Assembly: GCA_910588125.1 (NCBI GenBank)
Contig: CAJUPI010000082.1
Span: forward strand, 1-10,579
Source of the DNA: an uncultured Lachnospiraceae bacterium
GTDB taxonomy: Bacteria > Bacillota > Clostridia > Lachnospirales > Lachnospiraceae
Reading direction: 5' to 3'
DNA length: 10,579 bases
The translations under genes and the position numbers were made by a program. Numbering within the stretch: the first letter of the stretch is position 1; each line of letters begins with the position of its first letter. Shown in pieces: positions 1-5,837 of this stretch. The notes below the pieces were generated by a model. It made no database searches and was not told where the DNA came from. It was given only the letters and a program-made list of their open reading frames with translations.

Positions 1-264
1 TACAGCGAATATAAACATGGGGAACTTACGAAGGAGGAGTTTCTGCGGAAAAAGGGAAGTATACAGGATGAAATTCAGGTATGTCAGCAGGAAACCCAGA
101 TAATCAGGGAATCTATGGAGGATATGGAGGAGGATAAAAAGGAACTTGTGGAGAGATATGGCGGTTACAAGGATGATATTAAACTGGACCGGGAAATGGT
201 AGAGAGGTTTGTGAAGGTGATATGGGTGTATGATGTGGGGAGGGTGAAGATTGAATTGAAGTAA
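1..264 (+). CDS. Large serine recombinase, C-terminal end only (partial at window edge)
   Basis: Reading frame 1 is open from the first base to a TAA at 262-264 and gives the last 87 residues of a protein whose start lies outside the window. The segment begins YSEYKHGELTKEEFLRKK, continues through a charged, probably coiled-coil stretch (QETQIIRESMEDMEEDKKEL), and ends with REMVERFVKVIWVYDVGRVK plus IELK. This 'xREMVxxFVxxIxVYDxxRxxI' ending is typical of the extreme C-terminus of large serine recombinases (TnpX/TndX and phage-integrase type), which cut and rejoin DNA at attachment sites through an N-terminal serine. The catalytic domain, the zinc-ribbon region and most of the DNA-binding part are not in view, so activity cannot be judged. 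The gene sits about 70 bases from the point where the neighbouring flippase gene is broken, which is where an integrase gene would be expected at an element end. The family call is by pattern recognition; the subfamily is unknown. Confidence 0.75.
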   Translation, partial: YSEYKHGELTKEEFLRKKGSIQDEIQVCQQETQIIRESMEDMEEDKKELVERYGGYKDDIKLDREMVERFVKVIWVYDVGRVKIELK

Positions 265-271
265 AGGGGAA

Positions 272-300
272 ACCCAGACTCCGCTTCGCTCCGTTTGGGT
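272..300. repeat. Inverted repeat between recombinase stop and element junction
   Basis: ACCCAGAC (272-279) pairs with GTTTGGGT (293-300) with one G-T wobble. Inside it, GC (283-284) and GC (288-289) flank a short TTC. It starts 7 bases after the recombinase stop codon. It could be a recombinase-binding arm of the attachment site or a transcript 3'-end hairpin. No good T-tract follows on either strand, so a classical intrinsic terminator is not well supported. Confidence 0.5.
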
Positions 301-317
301 AGATATTCTTTATTCCC

Positions 318-1184
318 TTACTTGACACCAGCCGGCAGCGCCATTCCGGTTAAAACACCATAAACAGCAAAAGCTTCCGAAGACTTCAGTCCGGACATTT
401 GCAGACGGCTGGGAATCCAGATGGCTTCGGCGCTGGACAAAAGATTGAGCACCAGACGGTTTCCCATGAGAGGCAAGGCCAGAGCCATTAAGGGGGCCGC
501 TGTACCGGGAGCAAGTAAAGATTCTGCGGCTATTTTCTTTTGTGGAGGAAACACAAAAAAGCAGAAAAGAGTAAAAGCTGCAGAGGCAGCTTCGCCGATC
601 AGATGTCCATAAGCTGCCAGCATGACCGTGATAGAGCGGCCAGTACGGAGCCAGGAAGAGGCGATCCAAAAGACTACTGCCATACGGACAAGTTGTTCAG
701 CAATTTGCGAAAAAGCGGGAACATGTGATTTTTGCATTCCATAATAATAACCATTAATACAGGCATGGAAGGCGGCAAAGGGAACGGAGATCCCGATCAC
801 CGGCAGGTAAGGAACACAACGGGGTTCCATTAATACGACAGTTGCCAGAAATTCTGCATGGCGGCAGATCAAAAAGGCCAGCACAAAAGACAACGTCATG
901 GAAATGACCATACCGGTGCGGAAAATAGAGCGGCCTTTGGTTATATGGGAGGCAATATGCTGGGAAAGGGCGGTCTGGATGGAGCCGGCACAGAGGGCAA
1001 AGCATATGCCGAAGATGGGATGTACCATATTGTAAATGCCTAGTCCCTCGGCGCCGATAGTCCGGGACAGAAAAATACGATAAAAAAACCCCAGCACCCG
1101 GCAGGAAAGGCCGGTTCCGGTCAAAAGGATGGTGCCGGTAAGAAATGCTCGTTTTTTAGGAGAAAGCTCGGAGATGGAAATCAT
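318..1184 (-). pseudogene. SpoVB/MurJ-type flippase (MOP superfamily), 3'-truncated at a mobile-element junction
   Basis: The ATG at 1184 (minus strand) opens a 288-residue frame rich in membrane segments. It begins with a cytosolic leader and KRAFLTGTILLTGTGLSCRV, then FYRIFLSRTIGAEGLGIYNM, the N-terminal signature of the SpoVB / polysaccharide-biosynthesis flippases that move lipid-linked precursors across the membrane. In Bacillus, SpoVB acts in spore cortex formation. About seven hydrophobic segments are present; the family normally has 12-14 in about 500 residues. Homology runs to VYGVLTGMALP (residues 274-284), where relatives continue with a pattern like F-x-L-F-P-S. Here only AGVK and a stop follow. 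The C-terminal half is therefore missing, presumably on the far side of the adjacent element. The protein as encoded should not work unless the element is excised. Lachnospiraceae carry several paralogues of this family, so the name spoVB is not certain. Confidence 0.72.
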
Positions 1185-1211
1185 GGCGGCTCCAAAAGGG
1201 GAAATTATTAC

Positions 1212-1239
1212 ATTATATGAGATAGTCTAGAATGTAGAA
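1212..1239 (-). promoter_or_regulatory. Candidate promoter of the flippase gene (sigma-A or sigma-E type)
   Basis: On the minus strand TTCTAC (1239-1234) and TATAAT (1217-1212) are 16 bases apart, a usable sigma-A pattern with a perfect -10. The same -10 reads CATATAAT, one base off the sigma-E -10 consensus CATACAAT, which would fit a sporulation gene; the matching -35 is poor. It lies about 27 bases upstream of the ATG. The Shine-Dalgarno in front of the ATG is weak (TTGGAG, about 6 bases from the start). Confidence 0.4.
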
Positions 1240-1252
1240 CGGGGCTTTGTGC

Positions 1253-1281
1253 TTGCCAAGGGATAGGGAATTGACTATAAT
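1253..1281 (+). promoter_or_regulatory. Distal sigma-A promoter P1 of the iscS operon
   Basis: TTGCCA (1253-1258) and a perfect TATAAT (1276-1281) are separated by 17 bases. Transcription would start near 1288 and give an iscS leader of about 175 bases. The nearest real gene downstream on this strand is iscS, and no terminator is visible between them. Confidence 0.5.
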
Positions 1282-1392
1282 AGGGAATGGAAAAGAATAA
1301 AGCAAAAGCAATGACAATCAAAGCAGTTTTGAATATATTAAAAGTAGTAGAGTGGGGAACAGGGGATAAAAAAGAAGTTTATTAATTTCATA

Positions 1393-1421
1393 TTGAAATA
1401 CTATGAATTCGGTGATATACT
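1393..1421 (+). promoter_or_regulatory. Proximal sigma-A promoter P2 of the iscS operon
   Basis: TTGAAA (1393-1398) and TATACT (1416-1421) are 17 bases apart, each one base off consensus. The start would be near 1428, leaving a leader of about 37 bases that contains the iscS Shine-Dalgarno (GGAAAGGTGG, 1445-1454). This is the best-placed promoter for the sulfur operon. No clear IscR or CymR operator was recognised over it. Confidence 0.6.
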
Positions 1422-1464
1422 AATTAATGTGAAAATTATTTTCCGGAAAGGTGGATTTTAATAG

Positions 1465-2649
1465 ATGAGAAGGATAATTTATCTGGATAATGCCGCAACT
1501 ACGAGGGCCAGGCCGGAGGTGGCGGAGGCGATGCTGCCCTATTTTACCGAGTATTATGGCAATCCATCCTCGGTATATGATTTCTCCACGCCGGCAAAAA
1601 AGGCTGTTCAGGAGGCACGGGAGATTATTGCTGGCTCTATCGGCGCTCAGGCGCGGGAGATTTATTTTACCGGCAGCGGTACAGAGGCAGATAACTGGGC
1701 GCTCAAGGCGACAGCGGATGCATACCGTGAAAAAGGAAATCACATCATTACCAGTAAGATCGAGCATCATGCGATTTTGCATACCTGTGAGTATTTGGAA
1801 AAGCATGGCTTTGAAGTGACCTATCTCGATGTGGATGAGAATGGTGTGGTAAAGCTGGAAGAGCTGAAAAAGGCGATTCGTCCTACCACAATTCTGATTT
1901 CAATTATGTTTGCCAACAATGAGATCGGTACGATCCAGCCGATCCGCGCGATTGGAGAACTTGCCAGGGAGCATGGTATTCTGTTTCACACGGATGCTGT
2001 GCAGGCTTATGGCCATCTTCCCATTCAGGTGGATGAGCTTCATATCGATATGATGAGCGCCAGTGGACATAAGATCAATGGTCCCAAAGGCGTGGGATTT
2101 CTCTACATTCGCACAGGAGTAAAAATTCGTTCCTTTCTGCATGGCGGCGCGCAGGAACGCAAACGCCGGGCTGGTACGGAAAATGTACCGGGAATTGTGG
2201 GGCTGGGAAAGGCGGCGCAGCTGGCGTTTGCCACAATGGAGGAGCGCGCCCGGCATGAGAGTAAGCTGCGGGATTATTTGATGGATCGGGTGATGGAGGA
2301 AATTCCCTATACCCGAATCAATGGAGGCCGAACAAACCGCCTGCCTAATAATGCCAATTTTGCCTTTCAGTTCATTGAAGGAGAATCGTTATTGATTATG
2401 TTGGACAGCAAAGGGATCTGCGGATCCAGTGGTTCGGCCTGTACCTCCGGTTCTCTCGATCCTTCGCATGTATTGCTGGCTATCGGTTTGCCTCATGAGA
2501 TTGCCCATGGCTCTCTTCGCTTGACCATGAGTGAGGAAAACACGAAGGAGGAGATGGATTTTGTGGTGGATAGCATCCGGGAGATTGTGGAGCGATTACG
2601 AAACATGTCGCCGTTGTATGAGGATTTTATAAAGAAACAGAAACGATGA
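1465..2649 (+). CDS. iscS: Cysteine desulfurase IscS/NifS
   Basis: This 394-residue PLP enzyme takes sulfur from L-cysteine, releasing alanine, and holds it as a persulfide for delivery to Fe-S scaffolds and to tRNA thiolases in the cytosol. It begins IIYLDNAATT, the classic class-V aminotransferase start. Expected active-site parts are in order: His101 in the EHHAIL motif (stacks on PLP), Asp177 and Gln180 in HTDAVQ, Schiff-base Lys203 in SASGHKINGPKG, the HGGAQERKRRAGTEN block at 226-240, and the catalytic cysteine Cys326 in SSGSACTSGS. The flexible Cys loop marks it as a group I enzyme (IscS/NifS), not SufS. The length is normal. The start is supported by GGAAAGGTGG 10 bases upstream. It heads an operon with iscU 30 bases downstream and then mnmA, so its likely clients are IscU and MnmA. 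No iscR is seen upstream; a disrupted flippase gene lies there instead. It might have been named nifS in older annotation. Confidence 0.96.
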   Translation: MRRIIYLDNAATTRARPEVAEAMLPYFTEYYGNPSSVYDFSTPAKKAVQEAREIIAGSIGAQAREIYFTGSGTEADNWALKATADAYREKGNHIITSKIEHHAILHTCEYLEKHGFEVTYLDVDENGVVKLEELKKAIRPTTILISIMFANNEIGTIQPIRAIGELAREHGILFHTDAVQAYGHLPIQVDELHIDMMSASGHKINGPKGVGFLYIRTGVKIRSFLHGGAQERKRRAGTENVPGIVGLGKAAQLAFATMEERARHESKLRDYLMDRVMEEIPYTRINGGRTNRLPNNANFAFQFIEGESLLIMLDSKGICGSSGSACTSGSLDPSHVLLAIGLPHEIAHGSLRLTMSEENTKEEMDFVVDSIREIVERLRNMSPLYEDFIKKQKR

Positions 2650-2679
2650 GGATACCAAGAGACAGACAGGAGAAAAATC

Positions 2680-3117
2680 ATGTATACAGAAAAGGTTATG
2701 GACCATTTTGAGCATCCCAGAAATGTAGGAGAGATTGAAAATCCCAGTGGAATGGGGACGGTGGGCAATGCCAAGTGTGGCGATATCATGCGGATCTATT
2801 TGGATATTGATGAAAATCAGATTATTCGTGATGTGAAGTTCAAGACTTTCGGCTGTGGCGCTGCCGTGGCCACCAGCAGTATGGCTACAGAGTTGGTGAA
2901 AGGAAAGAGTGTTACAGAGGCAATGACTGTCACCAATCAGGCGGTGATGGAAGCGCTCGACGGGCTGCCGCCGGTGAAGGTACATTGTTCGCTGCTGGCA
3001 GAAGAGGCGATCCATGCTGCACTGTGGGACTATGCCCAGAAGAACGGCATTGAGATTGAGGGGCTTGAGCAGCCGAAAAGCGATATCAGCGAGCATGATG
3101 AGGATGAGGAATACTGA
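2680..3117 (+). CDS. iscU: Fe-S cluster scaffold IscU/NifU N-domain type
   Basis: This 145-residue protein is the scaffold on which iron and IscS-derived sulfur are built into clusters before transfer to target enzymes. The start MYTEKVMDHFEHPRNVG is diagnostic. All three cluster-ligand cysteines are present: Cys33 in GNAKCGD (with the conserved Asp35), Cys59 in FGCGAAVA and Cys103 in VHCSLLAEEA. The LPPVK motif (residues 96-100), the site bound by the HscA chaperone in proteobacteria, is intact, although Firmicutes generally lack HscA. A short acidic tail (EHDEDEEY) follows the domain. There is no NifU C-terminal or ferredoxin-like domain, so it is a single-domain IscU. AGGAG is 7 bases from the ATG. 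The stop overlaps the mnmA start by one base (TGATG), suggesting coupled translation. Confidence 0.95.
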   Translation: MYTEKVMDHFEHPRNVGEIENPSGMGTVGNAKCGDIMRIYLDIDENQIIRDVKFKTFGCGAAVATSSMATELVKGKSVTEAMTVTNQAVMEALDGLPPVKVHCSLLAEEAIHAALWDYAQKNGIEIEGLEQPKSDISEHDEDEEY

Positions 3118-4190
3118 TGAGCAAGGTGGTAGTAGGAATGTCAGGCGGCGTCGATTCTTCGGTGGCCGCCTGGCTTTTGCAGAAGCAGGGATATGAGGTG
3201 ATAGGGGTTACTATGCAGCTCTGGCAGGATGAAGAGCCGGAGAGGATTGAGGAGAACGGAGGGTGCTGCGGACTCAGTGCGGTGGAGGACGCCCGTCGGG
3301 TGGCCTGGCAATTGGGAATTCCTCATTATGTGATGAATTTCAAAAAAGAGTTTAAGGCATATGTGATGGATTACTTTGTGAATGAGTATATTTGTGGCAG
3401 AACTCCCAATCCATGCATAGCCTGTAACCGATTTGTGAAATGGGAAGCACTTTTGGTGCGGAGCCTGGAATTGGGGGCGGATTATATCGCCACCGGACAT
3501 TATGCCCGGGTGGAACAATTGATCAATGGACGATTTGCGCTGCGGACATCGGCGACAGCTGCTAAAGATCAGACCTATGCGCTTTACAATTTGACCCAGG
3601 AGCAACTGTCTCGCACAAAGATGCCGGCTGGTGATTATACGAAAGAAGAGATTCGGCAGATGGCAGAAGAGCTGGGACTTTCAGTGGCCCGCAAGGCAGA
3701 TAGCCAGGAGATCTGTTTTATTCCTGATCACGATTATGCAGGCTTTATTCGACGGGAAAAGGGACAGGTTCCGGGACCGGGAAATTTTGTCGATCGGAAC
3801 GGACAGGTACTGGGGCAACATAACGGTATCATCCATTATACAATCGGACAGAGAAAGGGGCTGAATCTCTCACTGGGGCGGCCGGTATTTGTGGCGGAGA
3901 TCCGGCCGGATACCAATGAAGTGGTGATAGGGGAAGCAAATGATATATTTACGGATAAGCTGATCTGTGATAAACTGAATTGGATGGCAATTGATGGCCT
4001 TCATGGGGAGCAACGGCAGGTGAAGGCGAAGATCCGCTACAGCCATAAAGGTGCATTATGTACGGTTCGTGAGCTGGAAAACGGCTGTGTGGAATGTCAT
4101 TTTTCGGAGCCGGTGCGGGCGGTGACGCCAGGGCAGGCAGTAGTATTCTATGAAGACAATTATGTACTTGGAGGAGGAACAATCCAGTGA
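3117..4190 (+). CDS. mnmA: tRNA-specific 2-thiouridylase MnmA
   Basis: MnmA adenylates C2 of the wobble uridine U34 in tRNA-Lys, -Glu and -Gln and replaces the oxygen with sulfur relayed from IscS, which improves codon reading. The 357-residue protein shows the N-type ATP PP-loop SGGVDSS (residues 9-15), the catalytic Cys100 in PNPCIACNRFVKW, and the persulfide Cys200 in DSQEICFIPD. It also has GHYARV (127-132), HYTIGQRKGL (240-249) and a C-terminal beta-barrel ending FYEDNYVLGGGTIQ. A Cys50-Cys51 pair (GGCCGLSAVEDARRVA) is common in clostridial homologues. The length matches the family. The ATG overlaps the iscU stop by one base, with GAGGATGAGGA just upstream, so it is probably translated by coupling. 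Being in one operon with iscS suggests that desulfurase output is matched to tRNA thiolation and cluster assembly. Confidence 0.96.
   Translation: MSKVVVGMSGGVDSSVAAWLLQKQGYEVIGVTMQLWQDEEPERIEENGGCCGLSAVEDARRVAWQLGIPHYVMNFKKEFKAYVMDYFVNEYICGRTPNPCIACNRFVKWEALLVRSLELGADYIATGHYARVEQLINGRFALRTSATAAKDQTYALYNLTQEQLSRTKMPAGDYTKEEIRQMAEELGLSVARKADSQEICFIPDHDYAGFIRREKGQVPGPGNFVDRNGQVLGQHNGIIHYTIGQRKGLNLSLGRPVFVAEIRPDTNEVVIGEANDIFTDKLICDKLNWMAIDGLHGEQRQVKAKIRYSHKGALCTVRELENGCVECHFSEPVRAVTPGQAVVFYEDNYVLGGGTIQ
4170..4178 (+). promoter_or_regulatory. Strong Shine-Dalgarno that fixes a GTG start
   Basis: GGAGGAGGA lies 8 bases before GTG at 4187, inside the last codons of mnmA. No ATG in this frame is as well placed, so this site decides the start of the amidase gene and gives a 4-base GTGA overlap with the mnmA stop. 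Confidence 0.8.
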
Positions 4191-5545
4191 GAAAGGAAAC
4201 ATGGGGCCGAGGCAAAATAGCAGAAAAGATAAAGCGGCTGTTGGTGTTAGGTGGGGTTCTTACCACAGTGGTGGCAGCGGGTTCCGGCTGCCAGATGAAA
4301 AGCTATGAAAAGATTGAATTGCCGGGGACACAGGTAAGCGGTGAGACGGCGGCCGGTAATGCTATGGAGAATGATACAGCAGAGGAAAGACAGACGGAAA
4401 GCAGTGCGGCAGAAAACAGCCAGATAAATGATAATACAGGAAATATGATAGAAAACGGCACAGGTGCTTCGCAAGCGCCAGAGGCAGGACGCAGCGCAGT
4501 GAATGCCAGGATTACCAGGGAGACAGCCCCGGAGATGGAGAATAGGGATGAGACCGTTTATGTAACTGCTATGGATGTGAATGTGAGGACTGCACCAGGC
4601 CAGGAAGCAGAGGTGGCTGTCCGGTTGAACCGCGGTGCGGCACTTAGCCGTACTGGCTACAGCCAGTCTTGGAGCCGCGTGGTTTATCAGAATAAAGAGT
4701 ATTATATTGCATCCCAATATCTTGCTACTTCAAAACCGGAAGAGATACAGACAACGGATTCTGTCACAGATAGTGCCTCATCTGCGCAAACCGGAGAGGT
4801 TGGATTAAACCCGGATTGGAAATATGCCGGATATTCAAAAATCAATTCTGGTAAGGCAATGCTCTACCGTGCAGAAGGTTCGAACCGCAAGGGGAAAGTG
4901 GTTTGTGTCAATGCCGGTCACGGAACTAAAGGAGGAGCAAGTGTTAAGACGCAATGCCATCCGGATGGTACGCCGAAGGTGACTGGTGGGACGACAGCTG
5001 CGGGTGCAACAACGGCATCGGCAATTAGTAGCGGTATGACATTTGCCGATGGAACGCAGGAATCTACGGTGACCCTGGCGATGGCGAAGGTTCTCAAAGA
5101 TAAGCTGCTGGCCCGGGGATTCGATGTGTTGATGATCCGTGAGTCGGATGATGTACAGTTGGACAACATTGCCAGGACGGTCTTGGCGAACAATCTGGCG
5201 GACTGCCATATTGCGATTCACTATGATTCTACCTCCAGTGATAAGGGAGCTTTTTACATGAGTGTGCCGAATGTGGCATCTTACCGCGGCATGGAGCCGG
5301 TGGCATCCCACTGGCAGGAGCATCATGCTCTCGGTGACAGCCTGATTGCCGGTCTGAAAGGCGTGGGGGTAAAGTTGTTTTCAAATGGGAAGATGGAGAT
5401 GGATCTGACACAGACATCTTTTTCTACGGTGCCTTCCGTAGATATTGAGCTGGGAGATAAGGCTTCGGATCACTCAGCGTCAGCATTGGATAAGCTTGGT
5501 AATGGTCTGGCAGATGGTGTGGAGATGTTCTTTGCGGCTTCCTGA
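4187..5545 (+). CDS. Secreted SH3b-domain N-acetylmuramoyl-L-alanine amidase (Amidase_3)
   Basis: This 452-residue protein should cleave the amide bond between muramic acid and the stem peptide of peptidoglycan outside the membrane. It starts at GTG. A signal segment (IKRLLVLGGVLTTVVAAG, about 16-32) is followed by GSGC with Cys35, a possible but atypical lipobox (Gly at -3), so it is either a lipoprotein or a cleaved or anchored protein. A low-complexity spacer rich in Glu, Asn, Ala and Thr runs from about 45 to 118. A bacterial SH3 domain spans about 122-181 (VYVTAMDVNVRTAPG...YYIASQYL). The Amidase_3 domain spans about 236-450, with zinc ligands His245 (NAGHGT), Glu292 (QESTVTLAMA) and His345 (AIHYDSTSSD), and catalytic Glu421 (VDIELGDKASDHS). 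A Gly/Thr-rich insertion of about 40 residues lies between the first two ligands. It overlaps mnmA by 4 bases, the last visible gene of the operon, with no strong terminator after it. Confidence 0.88.
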   Translation: MRKETWGRGKIAEKIKRLLVLGGVLTTVVAAGSGCQMKSYEKIELPGTQVSGETAAGNAMENDTAEERQTESSAAENSQINDNTGNMIENGTGASQAPEAGRSAVNARITRETAPEMENRDETVYVTAMDVNVRTAPGQEAEVAVRLNRGAALSRTGYSQSWSRVVYQNKEYYIASQYLATSKPEEIQTTDSVTDSASSAQTGEVGLNPDWKYAGYSKINSGKAMLYRAEGSNRKGKVVCVNAGHGTKGGASVKTQCHPDGTPKVTGGTTAAGATTASAISSGMTFADGTQESTVTLAMAKVLKDKLLARGFDVLMIRESDDVQLDNIARTVLANNLADCHIAIHYDSTSSDKGAFYMSVPNVASYRGMEPVASHWQEHHALGDSLIAGLKGVGVKLFSNGKMEMDLTQTSFSTVPSVDIELGDKASDHSASALDKLGNGLADGVEMFFAAS

Positions 5546-5578
5546 AAGCCAGAATATAGAAAAAATCAGCATCTCCCA

Positions 5579-5607
5579 TTTACATTTTGATAATTATCAT
5601 GTATAAT
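5579..5607 (+). promoter_or_regulatory. Sigma-A promoter of the tRNA-Ser gene
   Basis: TTTACA (5579-5584) and TATAAT (5602-5607) are separated by exactly 17 bases, placing the start near 5614, about 12 bases before the mature tRNA. The spacer holds a perfect 12-base palindrome, TGATAATTATCA (5588-5599). Confidence 0.75.
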
Positions 5608-5625
5608 GGGTTCGTTGGTATATCT

Positions 5626-5716
5626 GGAGATGTAGCGAAGTGGTCGTAACGCGGCGCACTCGAAATGCGTTTACCGGCTAATAACCGGTACGTGGGTTCG
5701 AATCCCACCGTCTCCG
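5626..5716 (+). tRNA. tRNA-Ser, anticodon CGA
   Basis: The acceptor strands GGAGATG (5626-5632) and CGTCTCC (5709-5715) pair with one T-G wobble, followed by discriminator G at 5716. The anticodon stem-loop is GCGCA-CTCGAAA-TGCGT, and the loop centre is CGA at 5661-5663, which reads the serine codon UCG. A long variable arm, TACCGG and CCGGTA around a 7-base loop, is the class II feature expected of serine tRNAs. The T arm GTGGGTTCGAATCCCAC is canonical. The 3' CCA is not encoded (GTA follows), so it must be added by nucleotidyltransferase. It has its own promoter and terminator and stands alone, not in a tRNA cluster. Confidence 0.96.
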
Positions 5717-5719
5717 TAT

Positions 5720-5777
5720 AAAAATCCCGTAAGATACCAGGTTTAGTTGATAGGCACTGGATTTTTCGGGATTTTTT
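5720..5777 (+). terminator. Intrinsic terminator of the tRNA-Ser unit
   Basis: AAAAATCCCG (5720-5729) pairs with CGGGATTTTT (5767-5776), and CCAG (5737-5740) with CTGG (5757-5760) forms an inner stem. The hairpin runs into TTTTTT (5772-5777). It begins 3 bases after the tRNA. The A-tract and T-tract symmetry means it could also stop transcription from the other strand. Confidence 0.8.
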
Positions 5778-5837
5778 AATCTTAATTCAGCTAAATTTTA
5801 AATATAAATAATATTATATGAGGAAAAAAATAAAGCT

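Larger units (their letters stand above)
1..332. mobile_element. Putative end of a serine-recombinase element inserted in a flippase gene
   Basis: Two observations define this region. A serine-recombinase gene ends at 264, and the flippase gene on the other strand loses its family sequence after proline 284, encoded at 333-335. The bases between 265 and about 332 belong to neither conserved protein and are best read as the terminal segment of the inserted element, including its attachment-site arm. The right boundary is uncertain by about ten bases, because the crossover core is shared with the target and cannot be set from one junction. The other end lies outside the window, so the type of element (prophage, conjugative element or small transposon) is unknown. 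This is inference from gene context. Confidence 0.55.

Noticed and set aside
421..1043. Plus-strand frames opposite the truncated flippase gene
   Set aside because: The minus strand carries clear flippase homology and membrane segments over the same bases; the plus frames are short, overlapping and without ribosome sites.
1271..1299. TTGACT at 1271-1276 as an alternative -35
   Set aside because: No acceptable -10 lies 16-18 bases downstream; the overlapping TTGCCA/TATAAT pair fits far better.
1311..1385. A 24-codon frame (MTIKAVLNILKVVEWG...) in the iscS leader, downstream of promoter P1
   Set aside because: No usable Shine-Dalgarno precedes it, it has no recognisable composition bias or similarity, and such short frames are expected by chance. 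It could be a leader peptide but nothing supports that.
2776..2991. IscU as a regulator or duplicated NifU fragment because LPPVK is present without HscA
   Set aside because: LPPVK is common in IscU proteins of Firmicutes, and all cluster ligands and the normal length are intact, so an ordinary scaffold is the better call.
2596..3096. Minus-strand 166-residue frame across iscS and iscU
   Set aside because: It lies opposite two highly conserved genes, has no ribosome site and its sequence has no protein-family character.
5546..5625. Terminator for the sulfur operon between the amidase and the tRNA gene
   Set aside because: No GC-rich hairpin followed by a T-tract is present; read-through into the tRNA unit, ending at the 5720-5777 terminator, is possible.
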